A stretch of DNA of 64,000 nt, from positions 248,001-312,000 of the forward strand of contig NZ_FTNW01000002.1 of the NCBI RefSeq assembly GCF_900156545.1, in the 5' to 3' direction. This document shows, one piece after another, positions 44,121-52,326 of the stretch. The notes below the pieces were generated by a model. The model saw nothing but the letters and a program-made list of their open reading frames with translations, searched no databases and was not told where the DNA came from. The DNA comes from Aquipseudomonas alcaligenes. GTDB lineage: Bacteria; Pseudomonadota; Gammaproteobacteria; Pseudomonadales; Pseudomonadaceae. Position 1 is the first letter of the stretch, and every line of letters starts with the position of its first letter. A program made the translations under genes and the position numbers.

Positions 44121-45260
44121 CTACCGGCCTGAGGCCAGGCCCAACCGAACCAGCTTGCCGTCCGGTGCATCGGTCAGCAGGTAGAGAAAGCCATCAGGCC
44201 CCTGGCGCACATCGCGGATGCGCCAGCCCCGGTCCTGCAGCAGACGCTCCTCATGCACCACCTGGTCGCCCTGCAGCTGCAGGCGAATCAGCGCCTGCCC
44301 CGCCAGCGCCCCGATGAACAGACTGTGCTGCCAGGCCGGAAAGCGCTCGGCGCTGTAGAAGGCCATGCCGGAAACCGCCGGGGACTTCTCCCACACATGA
44401 TGCGGCGGCTCGGTGCCGGCCACTGCCGCGCCCTCGGCCTCGGGAATCGGCAGGAAGCTGTAATTGATGCCATGAGTTGCCTTCGGCCAGCCGTAGTTGC
44501 GCCCCGCCCTGGGGATATTGATCTCGTCGCCGCCGCGCGGACCATGTTCATGCAGCCAGAGCTGGCCACTCCAGGGATTGAGCGCCAGCCCCTGCGGGTT
44601 GCGGTGACCATAGGACCAGATCTCAGGGCGTACGCCCTCGCGGCCGACGAAGGGGTTATCCACCGGTACCCCACCGCCCGGCTGCAGGCGCACCAGCTTG
44701 CCCTGCAGCTTGTCCAGCTGCTGCGCGGTTGCCCGCTGGTTGTTCTCGCCCAGGCTCACGTACAGCTGGCCATCAGCACCGAAGGCCATGCGCGAGCCGA
44801 AGTGGATACCCTCGGAGAGCTTGGGCAGCTGGCGGAAAATCACCCGGAACCCCTCCAGCGCGCTCAGGTCCTCCTTCAGCCGACCATAGCCGACCGCCGT
44901 GCCGGCCCGCTGCCCCTCGTCGTCCGCCTCGGCGTAGCTCAGGTAGACCAGGCGATCGGTGGCGAAGCTTGGCGACAGCGCGATATCCAGCAACCCGCCC
45001 TGACCACGGGCGAATACCGCCGGCACGCCGCCCAGCGGCGGATGCAGGCGCCCCTGCGCATCCAGCAGACGCAGACGCCCGGGGCGCTCGCTGATCAGGC
45101 AGCCCTGCCCCTTTGGCAGGAAGGCCAGAGCCCAGGGATGCTCAAGACCACCGATCACCTCGGTCAGCTGCAATGCGCCCAGCTCGCTGCGCTCGGCCAT
45201 GACCGGCGGAGTCAGCGCCAGCAGGCTCGTCACGGCCAGCGCCAGCAGTGCTCGTTTCAT
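44121..45260 (-). CDS. PQQ-type soluble aldose sugar dehydrogenase (Asd/YliI-like)
   Basis: A 379-residue secreted six-bladed propeller of the glucose/sorbosone dehydrogenase family. The signal peptide ends near residue 22 (PPVMAERS). Family marks are LEHPWALAFLPKG, GQGGLLDIALSP, SYGHRNPQGLALNPWSGQLW and HEHGPRGGDEINI. It would oxidise aldoses in the periplasm with PQQ as cofactor. Convergent with the sulfatase gene and flanked by a repeat element. Confidence 0.87.
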   Translation of the reverse strand: MKRALLALAVTSLLALTPPVMAERSELGALQLTEVIGGLEHPWALAFLPKGQGCLISERPGRLRLLDAQGRLHPPLGGVPAVFARGQGGLLDIALSPSFATDRLVYLSYAEADDEGQRAGTAVGYGRLKEDLSALEGFRVIFRQLPKLSEGIHFGSRMAFGADGQLYVSLGENNQRATAQQLDKLQGKLVRLQPGGGVPVDNPFVGREGVRPEIWSYGHRNPQGLALNPWSGQLWLHEHGPRGGDEINIPRAGRNYGWPKATHGINYSFLPIPEAEGAAVAGTEPPHHVWEKSPAVSGMAFYSAERFPAWQHSLFIGALAGQALIRLQLQGDQVVHEERLLQDRGWRIRDVRQGPDGFLYLLTDAPDGKLVRLGLASGR

Positions 45261-45360
45261 CGTAGTTCTCCCGATCCGTCGCTAACCTTGTAGCGCAATC
45301 CCGGCAAAGCCCCCAGGCCGGGTACAATGCCGTTCATTTCCCGATGTGACACCCACCACC

Positions 45361-46083
45361 ATGACCGAAGCCGAACGCCTGTCCAAACGCCTGATCCAGC
45401 TCACCTCCTGCTCGCGGCGCGAAGCCGAGCTGTACATCGAAGGGGGCTGGGTCACGGTGGACGGCCAGGTGGTGGAAGAACCCCAGCACCCGGTAACCCA
45501 CGAACAGGTGGTGCTGCTGCCCGGCGCCAAGGCCGAAACCCAGCTACCGGTCACCCTGCTGCTGCACAAGCCGGTCGGCCTCGGTTGCGGCCTGGGCGCC
45601 AACTCCACCCAGCAGCTGCTCAGCCATGCGCACCACTGGAGCGAAGACCCCAGCGGCATCCGCCCGCTGCAACGCCACCTGCGTCGCCTGGAGCTGCTCA
45701 CCCCGCTGGAAACCGACGCCAGCGGCCTGCTGGTGTTCAGCCAGAGCCATGCGGTGCAGCGCCTGTTCAAGGAAAAAGGTGCGGAGCTGGAACAGGAATA
45801 CCTGGTGGATGTGGCCGGCAGCCTGGACGAGAAAGGGATCAAGCGCCTGAGCTTCGGCTTCAGCTACAAGGGCACGACCCTGCCGCCGTGCAAGGTCAGC
45901 TGGCAGAGCGAAACGCGGCTGCGCTTCGCCATCAAGGCGGTACAACCGGGGCAGCTGCGCTACATGTGCGAGCACGTCGGCCTGCAGGTGCTGGGCATCC
46001 GTCGCCTGCGCTTCGGCCGTACCGGCCTGGCCAAGGTGCCGGCGGGCCAGTGGCGCTACCTGGGACTCAGCGAGAAGTTCTGA
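45361..46083 (+). CDS. RsuA/RluF-family pseudouridine synthase relative with altered active site
   Basis: A 240-residue protein: an S4 RNA-binding domain (about 1-50; RLIQLTSCSRREAELYIEGGWVTV cut short here as a description of its helix-turn) and a pseudouridine synthase fold. In the family the catalytic Asp sits in an RLD-x2-(T/S)-x-GLL motif. Here the aligned bases encode PLETDASGLLVF, so Glu117 replaces the Asp and Pro replaces the Arg. It may still bind rRNA without isomerising uridine, or use another residue. The ATG at 45361 is preferred to the GTG at 45346 because it begins directly at the S4 domain. Confidence 0.78.
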   Translation: MTEAERLSKRLIQLTSCSRREAELYIEGGWVTVDGQVVEEPQHPVTHEQVVLLPGAKAETQLPVTLLLHKPVGLGCGLGANSTQQLLSHAHHWSEDPSGIRPLQRHLRRLELLTPLETDASGLLVFSQSHAVQRLFKEKGAELEQEYLVDVAGSLDEKGIKRLSFGFSYKGTTLPPCKVSWQSETRLRFAIKAVQPGQLRYMCEHVGLQVLGIRRLRFGRTGLAKVPAGQWRYLGLSEKF

Positions 46084-46089
46084 ACCCGC

Positions 46090-46815
46090 TCAATAATCCG
46101 CGTAGCGCTGCTCGATGCGCGCGTATTCGCCGCTGGCCCGGATCGCCGCCAGGCCGCGGTCGAAGCGATCACGCTGCTCGGCCAGGCGGAAGCCGACACT
46201 GTAGGCCGTCGGCGGGAACAGCATGTACTGGGTCACCGGCTGGCGGATATCGACCTGATCGGCGACCTCGTGGTTGAAGTACCTCAGGATGCGCGGGTCG
46301 CCAACCACCAGATCAATGCGCCCGCTGTACAGAAGGCGATTGCGGTTGATCTGCTGCGCCTCCTCGCGGTAACGCGGGTTGGCCTCGGCCATGGCCTGAA
46401 ATGCCGGCCCCAGCAGAAAACGGGCGCGCTGGAAGCTGCTGATCGAATAACCGTGCAGATCCGCGATGCTGGTAATGCGATAGCCACGCGACGACAGTGC
46501 CATGACCACGTTCTGACAACGAATATAGGGCTCGGAGTAGAACGCCTCGATGCCGCTGTAGGGATTGGTGGTGGCAATGCCATCCAGATCACCACGACTG
46601 AGGGCCAAGTGCAGGCGCTCCATCGGTGCGTAGTAAACCTGCGGCTCATCCCCGGCGGCACGCACCGCCGCCGCCACGATGTCGTACTCCAGGCCACGGT
46701 GCTCGCCCTCGAACACATAAGGCGGCTTGTGCGTACCAAAGCCCACGCGCAAAGACTCGGCCTGCAAGACGGGCGCCAGTGTCACCAGCAGCCACGGCCA
46801 GACGCGTCGAAACAT
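46090..46815 (-). CDS. Periplasmic solute-binding protein, family 3
   Basis: A 241-residue secreted protein: signal peptide to about residue 19 (LAPVLQAES), then LRVGFGTHKPPYVF and GLEYDIVAAAVRAAG, the classic lobe-one opening, with GDLDGIATTNPYSGIEAFYSEPY and SGRIDLVVGDPRIL further on. No transport genes adjoin it. It is a second orphan binding protein in this window, distinct in sequence from the one at 40029. Its stop lies 6 bp from the convergent pseudouridine synthase gene. Confidence 0.8.
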   Translation of the reverse strand: MFRRVWPWLLVTLAPVLQAESLRVGFGTHKPPYVFEGEHRGLEYDIVAAAVRAAGDEPQVYYAPMERLHLALSRGDLDGIATTNPYSGIEAFYSEPYIRCQNVVMALSSRGYRITSIADLHGYSISSFQRARFLLGPAFQAMAEANPRYREEAQQINRNRLLYSGRIDLVVGDPRILRYFNHEVADQVDIRQPVTQYMLFPPTAYSVGFRLAEQRDRFDRGLAAIRASGEYARIEQRYADY

Positions 46816-46952
46816 TCAGTTCCCCCTGTCAGTCTGCCAAGCATAGGCGCTGCTCGCGAATGGGTGCTATCACTCGCGGATATGCCGGCCGATTCATCCG
46901 GTGGCAGCCTCTTGCGGCTAGACTCAGCGCTCTCAGCCGATGGAGAACTGCC

Positions 46953-47930
46953 ATGCTTAAAGCCGAATACCAACACCGCGGAAAAGTTCCGCAGGACGTG
47001 ATCGAAGCGGTCAAGCTGGAGCTGCCGCCACTGGCCGCCGGCCAGGCCCTGGTCAAGGTGCTGGCCGCGCCGATCAACCCGTCCGACGTGCTCACCCTGA
47101 CCGGCGAATACGGCATGCTGCCGCCGCTTCCGGCCATCGGCGGCAACGAGGGTGTCGGCCGCGTCGAGCAGCTGGGTGAAGGCGTCAAGCACCTCAAGGT
47201 CGGCCAGACCGTGCTGCTGCCGGTCGGCTGCGGTACCTGGGTGACCCACCTCAACGCCCCCGCCGACAAGCTGATCCCGCTACCGGATGCCGACCCGCAG
47301 CAGCTGGCGATGATGACCATCAACCCGCCGACCGCCTCCTTGCTGCTCAGCCAGTTCGTCGACCTGCAACCCGGTGACTGGGTGATCCAGAACGCCGCCA
47401 ACTCCGGTGTCGGTGGCTACCTGATCCAGCTGGCCAAACTGCGCGGCTTCAAGACCATCAACGTGGTACGCCGCGAGTCGGCGGTGGCCGGGGTCCAGGC
47501 CGAGGGTGGTGATGTGGTGCTGGTGGACGGCCCCGACCTGCACAAGCGCGTGCGCGAGGCCACCGGCGGCGCCAAGCTGATGCTCGGCATCGACGCCATC
47601 GGCGGCCCGGCTACCGACCACATCGCGGCCTGCCTCAGCGAGAGCGGCACCCTGGTCAACTACGGCCTGATGAGCGGCCAGCCGTGCCAGGTATCGGCAG
47701 CCTCCTTCGTGTTCCGTGACGTGACCCTGCGCGGCTTCTGGCTGGCCAAGTGGTTCCAGAAGGCCACCCCGGCCGAGCAGATGAAGGTGTTCGGCGAGCT
47801 CACCCAGCTGATCGCCAGCGGCAAGCTCAAGGCGCGCATCGCCGCCACCTACAGCGTGGCGCAAATCAAGGAAGCGGTAGCCGCGGCTGCCAGCGGTGAA
47901 CGTGACGGCAAGATCCTGATCGTGCCCTGA
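46953..47930 (+). CDS. MDR-family NADPH oxidoreductase (enoyl reductase MECR-like)
   Basis: A 325-residue medium-chain reductase without the structural-zinc cysteines. APINPSDVLTLTGEYG and PAIGGNEGVGRVEQLGEGV form the catalytic domain, and VIQNAANSGVGGYLIQLAKLRG is the dinucleotide site. The NPSD..GxYG pattern is that of 2-enoyl thioester reductases (MECR/ETR1), which finish fatty-acid elongation steps, though quinone-reductase-like activity is possible. The ATG at 46953 follows GGAGA. A terminator follows the stop. Confidence 0.82.
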   Translation: MLKAEYQHRGKVPQDVIEAVKLELPPLAAGQALVKVLAAPINPSDVLTLTGEYGMLPPLPAIGGNEGVGRVEQLGEGVKHLKVGQTVLLPVGCGTWVTHLNAPADKLIPLPDADPQQLAMMTINPPTASLLLSQFVDLQPGDWVIQNAANSGVGGYLIQLAKLRGFKTINVVRRESAVAGVQAEGGDVVLVDGPDLHKRVREATGGAKLMLGIDAIGGPATDHIAACLSESGTLVNYGLMSGQPCQVSAASFVFRDVTLRGFWLAKWFQKATPAEQMKVFGELTQLIASGKLKARIAATYSVAQIKEAVAAAASGERDGKILIVP

Positions 47931-47945
47931 GCGGTTTCGCCAAAA

Positions 47946-47976
47946 GAAAAAGGGGGCCTGCTGGCCCCCTTCTCGT
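47946..47976 (+). terminator. Rho-independent terminator
   Basis: AGGGGGCC (47951-47958), loop TGCT, GGCCCCCT (47963-47970), with GAAAA before and TCTCGTTT after. It ends the reductase transcript 20 bp after the stop. Confidence 0.85.
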
Positions 47977-47997
47977 TTCACCGCTGACCTATATGTT

Positions 47998-48086
47998 CCC
48001 CTCTCCCACCTGTGGGAGAGGGGCTGGGGGAGAGGGCAAACCAGCCACGCCCCTCTCCCCAACCCTCTCCCGTAAACGGGAGAGGG
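47998..48086. repeat. Double CCCTCTCCC hairpin repeat
   Basis: CCCCTCTCCCAC (47998-48009) pairs with GTGGGAGAGGGG (48012-48023), and CCCTCTCCCGT (48063-48073) pairs with ACGGGAGAGGG (48076-48086). The linker GCTGGGGGAGAGGG matches that in the copy at 1768-1870. The second hairpin ends 10 bp from the helicase stop. Confidence 0.8.
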
Positions 48087-48096
48087 GGCAGCATCC

Positions 48097-49431
48097 TCAC
48101 TCCGCTGCCGGCTTCTTGCGCTTGAGCGGGGCCATGCCGTCCTGGCTGACCAGGGGCGCCGCCTTGGGTGCGTTGGCGCGGCGCTTGGGTGCCGTCTTGG
48201 TCGCCGATTTCTTGGCCCCGTCCTTCTTGTCGGTCTTTTTCTTCTTCACGCCGACCGCCTTGCCGGACGCCTTGACGTTCTTCGGCCCCTGGTAACTGCC
48301 CTTGAGCTCCTTGATCACGCGGCGCTCGAAGCGCTGCTTGAGGTAGCGCTCGATGCTCGACATCAGGTTCCAGTCGTTGTGGCAGATCAGCGAGATCGCC
48401 AGGCCGCTGGCGCCGGCGCGGCCGGTACGGCCGATGCGGTGCACGTACTCGTCACCGGAGCGCGGCATGTCGAAGTTGATCACCAGATCGAGGTCGTCGA
48501 TATCCAGGCCGCGGGCGGCCACATCGGTGGCCACCAGCACCTTGCTGCCGCCCTGGCGGAAGCGGTCGATGGCCAGCTTGCGGTCCTTCTGGTCCTTCTC
48601 GCCATGCAGCACGAAGGCCTTGTAGTCCAGGGCCACCAGATGGCCGTAGAGACGGTCGACCTGGGCGCGGGTGTTGCAGAAGATCATCGCCTTGCGGTGC
48701 GGCTCGTTGGACAGCAGCCACTGCACCAGGCGCTCCTTGTGCATGGCATCGTCGGCCGTGATGATCTGCTGGACGGTGGTCGCACTGAGCTGGTCGACGC
48801 TGTTGAGCTTCAGATGCAGCGGCTCGCGCAGCACCTTGGCGATCATCTCGCGCAGCACCTTGCCGCCGCCGGTGGCGGAGAACAGCAGGGTCTGCTGGCG
48901 GTTGGCGCATTCGTGGGTGATGCGCTCGATGTCCTCGGCGAAGCCCAGATCGAGCATGCGGTCGGCCTCATCCAGCACCAGCACTTCGACACCATTGAGC
49001 TTGAGGCTGCCGGCGTTGAGGTGCTCCATCAGCCGGCCGGGGGTAGCGATCAGCAGGTCGGGCTGCTTGCGCAGCAACGCGGCCTGCTCCTTGAAGTCCT
49101 CGCCGCCGGTGACCAGGCCAGCCTTGATGAAGGTGTACTGGGAGAAGCGCTCGACCTCCTTGAGGATCTGCTGGGCCAGCTCGCGGGTCGGCAGCAGGAT
49201 CAGCGAACGCACGTCGGTGCGCTGCTTCGAGCTGGCATCACCGAGCAGGCGGTTGAGCAGCGGCAGCAGGAAGGCCGCGGTCTTGCCGCTGCCGGTCTGC
49301 GCCGTCACCCGCAGGTCGCGCCCTTCCAGCGCCGGCGGAATGGCCGCCTGCTGCACCGGCGTCGGCTCGGTGAAGTTCAGCTCGGCGACGGCCTTGAGCA
49401 GGCGTTCATGCAGGGCGAATTGGGAGAACAC
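48097..49431 (-). CDS. DEAD-box ATP-dependent RNA helicase (SrmB-like)
   Basis: A 444-residue helicase. Motifs in order: Q-motif near residue 27 (PTPVQQAAIP), Walker A AQTGSGKT (44-51), PTRELA (81-86), TPGR, DEAD (154-157), SAT, and HRIGRTGRAG. The last 70 residues are a Lys/Ala-rich tail (VKKKKTDKKDG) that probably contacts rRNA. It most resembles SrmB-type helicases that help large-subunit assembly. The ATG at 49431 gives the normal MFSQFALHERLLKA start. Confidence 0.9.
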   Translation of the reverse strand: MFSQFALHERLLKAVAELNFTEPTPVQQAAIPPALEGRDLRVTAQTGSGKTAAFLLPLLNRLLGDASSKQRTDVRSLILLPTRELAQQILKEVERFSQYTFIKAGLVTGGEDFKEQAALLRKQPDLLIATPGRLMEHLNAGSLKLNGVEVLVLDEADRMLDLGFAEDIERITHECANRQQTLLFSATGGGKVLREMIAKVLREPLHLKLNSVDQLSATTVQQIITADDAMHKERLVQWLLSNEPHRKAMIFCNTRAQVDRLYGHLVALDYKAFVLHGEKDQKDRKLAIDRFRQGGSKVLVATDVAARGLDIDDLDLVINFDMPRSGDEYVHRIGRTGRAGASGLAISLICHNDWNLMSSIERYLKQRFERRVIKELKGSYQGPKNVKASGKAVGVKKKKTDKKDGAKKSATKTAPKRRANAPKAAPLVSQDGMAPLKRKKPAAE

Positions 49432-49514
49432 TGGGGCTTACCTCGGCACGGAAAATCGGAAACAGCCGCATAGGTTACCGGTTGTCGGGGCAAAAGAGCG
49501 TATTTGATCGAATT

Positions 49515-49543
49515 TTGTACAAATCCTTGCAAACGGATAGAAT
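49515..49543 (+). promoter_or_regulatory. Sigma-70-like promoter upstream of preQ1 riboswitch
   Basis: TTGTAC (49515-49520), a 17-bp spacer, and TAGAAT (49538-49543). The -10 has one mismatch and the -35 keeps TTG. Transcription would start near 49550, 20 nt before the riboswitch fold. Confidence 0.5.
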
Positions 49544-49569
49544 GCGCGCCGCCTGCCATCCCGGCCGGC

Positions 49570-49600
49570 ATGGGTTCCCTAACCCCATCCCTAAAAAAGG
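49570..49600 (+). promoter_or_regulatory. preQ1-I riboswitch controlling yhhQ
   Basis: An H-type pseudoknot of the preQ1-I class can be drawn directly. P1 is AUGGG (49570-49574) with CCCAU (49584-49588); the loop UUCCCUAAC lies between; an A-rich tail UAAAAAAGG follows; and P2 pairs C49578-C49579-U49580 with A49598-G49599-G49600. AAGG in P2 is also the Shine-Dalgarno sequence, 8 nt before the ATG at 49609. Bound preQ1 should therefore hide the ribosome site and lower synthesis of the queuosine-precursor transporter. This gene association is established for the class. Confidence 0.85.
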
Positions 49601-49608
49601 TAGCCTCC

Positions 49609-50262
49609 ATGCTCGTTTCGCAGACCGCGCACCAGCGTTCGGCCCTGGCCGTGCTGATCGCCTTCCATATCCTCATCATCATCGCCAGCAACTACCTGGT
49701 GCAGCTGCCAATCACCTTGTTCGGCTGGCACACCACCTGGGGCGCATTCAGCTTCCCGTTCATCTTCCTGGCCAGCGACCTGACCGTGCGCCTGCTCGGC
49801 AAGGGCCCGGCGCGCCAGGTGATCGCGCGGGTGATGATCCCCGCCCTGCTCGCCTCCTACGTGGTCTCGGTGCTGTTCCAGGAAGGCGCCTTCCGTGGCC
49901 TGGCGGCGCTGGGCGAGTACAACGAATTCGTCCTGCGCATCTCGGTGGCCAGCTTCCTCGCCTACGTGCTCGGCCAGTTGCTCGATATCCAGGTGTTCGA
50001 CCGCCTGCGTCAGCTGCCGCAGTGGTGGATCGCGCCGACCGCCTCGACCATCCTCGGCAACCTGCTGGACACCTTCGCCTTCTTCTCGGTGGCCTTCTGG
50101 CGCAGCGACAACCCCTTCATGGCCGAGCATTGGGTGGAGATCGCCACGGTCGACTACGGGGTCAAGCTGGCCGTCAGCCTGATGCTGTTCGTGCCGCTGT
50201 ACGGCATGCTGCTGCGCGCCATACTGCGAGTGCTGGACCACCGCAGCCGCGCGCCAGCCTGA
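49609..50262 (+). CDS. yhhQ: Queuosine precursor transporter
   Basis: A 217-residue inner-membrane protein with about six helices and YhhQ marks NYLVQLPITLFGWHTTWGAF, SFPFIFLASDLTVRLLG and FVLRISVASFLAYVLGQLLDI. It imports preQ0/preQ1 for queuosine synthesis in tRNA. The ATG at 49609 is fixed by the riboswitch-embedded ribosome site; an in-frame extension to 49504 would run through the riboswitch and is rejected. Divergent from the helicase gene. Confidence 0.9.
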   Translation: MLVSQTAHQRSALAVLIAFHILIIIASNYLVQLPITLFGWHTTWGAFSFPFIFLASDLTVRLLGKGPARQVIARVMIPALLASYVVSVLFQEGAFRGLAALGEYNEFVLRISVASFLAYVLGQLLDIQVFDRLRQLPQWWIAPTASTILGNLLDTFAFFSVAFWRSDNPFMAEHWVEIATVDYGVKLAVSLMLFVPLYGMLLRAILRVLDHRSRAPA

Positions 50263-50319
50263 GGGAACGATCAGGCACGGCCGCACTCGATACCTGTACC
50301 CCGTACCGGAGAAGGCACC

Positions 50320-50712
50320 ATGCCCCGTACCCTGCCCCTCGCCCTGATCGCCGCCACCCTCGCCCTCGGGCTCAACAGCGTCGGCGCCGCGCCCAAGCAC
50401 GACAAGCACGGCGGTGACGATGTCACCGTCGACCTGCGCGGCCCGAGCATCGACATCGGCCGGGTGCGCATTGTCCTCGGTGACAACCGCGAACTGATCG
50501 GGCCAGCGCAATCGCTGCCGCCCGGCATCCGCAAGAACCTGGCGCGTGGCAAGCCGCTGCCGCCGGGCATCGCCAAGCGCTTCGACAACCGCCTGCTCGG
50601 CCAGCTGCCGCACTACGACGGCTACGAGTGGCGCCAGGTCGGCACCGACGTGGTCCTGGTGACCCTGGCCACCGGGCTGATCTACGAGATCATCGAGAAC
50701 GTGCTGGACTGA
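50320..50712 (+). CDS. CigR-like (RcnB-fold) secreted protein
   Basis: A 130-residue protein with a signal peptide (to about residue 23, NSVGAAPK), a charged linker, and a C-terminal segment with twin LPPGI repeats (SLPPGIRKNLARG and LPPGIAKRF) followed by PHYDGYEWRQVGTDVVLV..IYEIIENVL. This is the CigR/RcnB-type pattern. In Salmonella CigR is an antivirulence effector, but family members in environmental bacteria are usually periplasmic proteins of unknown role. Confidence 0.8.
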   Translation: MPRTLPLALIAATLALGLNSVGAAPKHDKHGGDDVTVDLRGPSIDIGRVRIVLGDNRELIGPAQSLPPGIRKNLARGKPLPPGIAKRFDNRLLGQLPHYDGYEWRQVGTDVVLVTLATGLIYEIIENVLD

Positions 50713-50737
50713 TCGGCGGTCGCACCGAGGCGCTCAC

Positions 50738-51280
50738 ATGAAGCCGCAACTGGTCTACTACGTCGCCGCCAGCCTGGACGGCTACATCGCCCGCCCCAAC
50801 GGCACCGTGGACTGGCTGGAAGCCATCGAGGCCACAGGCGACGATCATGGCTACGGGCAGTTCTACCAGGGCATCGACGGGCTGCTGATGGGCCGCGCCA
50901 CCTACGACATGGTGCGCGGCCTCGGCAACGACTGGCCCTACCCCGGCAAGCCCTGCCTGGTGCTGGCGCGCAACCCGCTGCAACAGCCACCGGCGGATGT
51001 GCACGGCCGCCACTGCACGCCCAGTGACGCCCTGGAAGAACTGGCCGAACGCGGCTGCCAACGGGTCTGGCTGGTCGGGGGCGGCAGTCTGGCAGGCAAT
51101 TGCCTGGCCGCCGGGCTGCTCGATGAACTGGTGGTCAGCGTCATCCCGCACCTGCTCGGCGCCGGCGTCCAGCTGTTCGCCGGCGGCCTGGAACAGCGCT
51201 TGAGTCTGCAGGCGCACCGGCTCTTTCCCAGCGGCGTCGCCCAGCTGAACTACCGGGTGTTGCACGCAAGCGCCGACTAG
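50738..51280 (+). CDS. Dihydrofolate reductase-like (RibD C-domain) protein
   Basis: A 180-residue protein of the YwjB/RibD-C family: VYYVAASLDGYIARPNGTVDWL, then GLLMGRATYDMV and VWLVGGGSLAGNCLAAGLLDELVVSVIPHLLGAG. It binds NADPH in the usual fold; the substrate is not known and it is unlikely to be the housekeeping DHFR. It lies 25 bp after the CigR-like gene and overlaps the convergent rarD stop by 4 bp. Confidence 0.82.
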   Translation: MKPQLVYYVAASLDGYIARPNGTVDWLEAIEATGDDHGYGQFYQGIDGLLMGRATYDMVRGLGNDWPYPGKPCLVLARNPLQQPPADVHGRHCTPSDALEELAERGCQRVWLVGGGSLAGNCLAAGLLDELVVSVIPHLLGAGVQLFAGGLEQRLSLQAHRLFPSGVAQLNYRVLHASAD

Positions 51281-52173
51281 CCCAGCTGCCGCGCCTGCTT
51301 GCGCAGCAGGCGCGCGCTGTCCCAGCCGATCAGCAGCACCGCCAGCCAGATCGGCAGGTAGGTCCACAGCTGCTGCGGCGCGAAGGCCTCGCCGAGGAAC
51401 AGCACGGCGACGCCGAACAGCAGCACCGGTTCCACATAACTGAGAATGCCAAACAGCCCCAGCGGCAACAGGCGGCTGGCCGCCATCATGGCGCCGAAAG
51501 CCAGGGCGCTGAGCAGTCCCAGGCCGGGCAACAGCCACCACAACTGCGGAGCCTGCTCGAATACCGCTGGTGGCCCATAGGCATGAATCAGCCAGATGCC
51601 CAGCGGCGCCAGCACCAGCATCTCCAGGACGAAGCCGGACAGCGCGTCCAGCCGCATCCAGCGGCGCAGCATGAAGTACGGCGGATAGCCAAGCGCCGCC
51701 ACCAGGGTCACCCAGGAGAAGGCCTGGGTCAGCCACAGCTCATGCGCCACACCGAGCAACGCACAGCCCACGGCAAGGCGCTGCAGTGGGCGCAGGCGCT
51801 CGCCATAGAACAGCCGGCCGACCAGCACCATGGCCAGCGGCAGCAGGAAGTAGCCGAGCGACACATCGAGCATTCTGCCGGCCAGCGGCGCCCAGACGAA
51901 CAGCAGCCACTGCACGCCCATCAGCGCTGCCGCCAGCGGCAAGGCGAGCAGCAAAAGCGGCTCGCGGCGCAGGCGTACGAAAGCGGCACCGAGCACATCC
52001 CACTGGCGGGCCATGGCCACCAGCAACAGGACCGCCGGAATCGACCAGAGGATGCGCTGGGCGAACACCTGCAGGCCGTCCAGCGGCGCCAGCTCGCGCA
52101 CGTAGCCGGGAATCAGGACGAACAACACCGACGCTGCCACCGACAACGCCACACCACGACCCGACAATTGCAC
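51277..52173 (-). CDS. rarD: RarD/EamA-type transporter
   Basis: A 298-residue protein with ten hydrophobic helices in two EamA repeats. The RarD marks are GLQVFAQRILWSIP, WLLFVWAPLAGRMLDVSLGYFLLPL and MAASRLLPLGLFGILSYVEP. It is a drug/metabolite-type permease with unproven cargo; rarD itself is named for chloramphenicol resistance. Divergent from the AraC gene across a 153-bp AT-richer spacer. Confidence 0.85.
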   Translation of the reverse strand: MQLSGRGVALSVAASVLFVLIPGYVRELAPLDGLQVFAQRILWSIPAVLLLVAMARQWDVLGAAFVRLRREPLLLLALPLAAALMGVQWLLFVWAPLAGRMLDVSLGYFLLPLAMVLVGRLFYGERLRPLQRLAVGCALLGVAHELWLTQAFSWVTLVAALGYPPYFMLRRWMRLDALSGFVLEMLVLAPLGIWLIHAYGPPAVFEQAPQLWWLLPGLGLLSALAFGAMMAASRLLPLGLFGILSYVEPVLLFGVAVLFLGEAFAPQQLWTYLPIWLAVLLIGWDSARLLRKQARQLG

Positions 52174-52326
52174 CAGCGCCTCCGACCACCCGACTCAAGG
52201 TGCGCTATGGCAACACAGAGCGTTCAATATTTCAAACACAGAAGACGAATTTGTTGCCCATACACCTCACGCCAACCTGGGCGTCGCTGCTGCACACCGC
52301 CGAAAAAACCGTAGACTCTCAGCTCC

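Noticed and set aside
45346..45360. GTG start for the pseudouridine synthase relative
   Set aside because: It adds five residues (MTPTT) outside the S4 domain; the ATG at 45361 is the simpler start.
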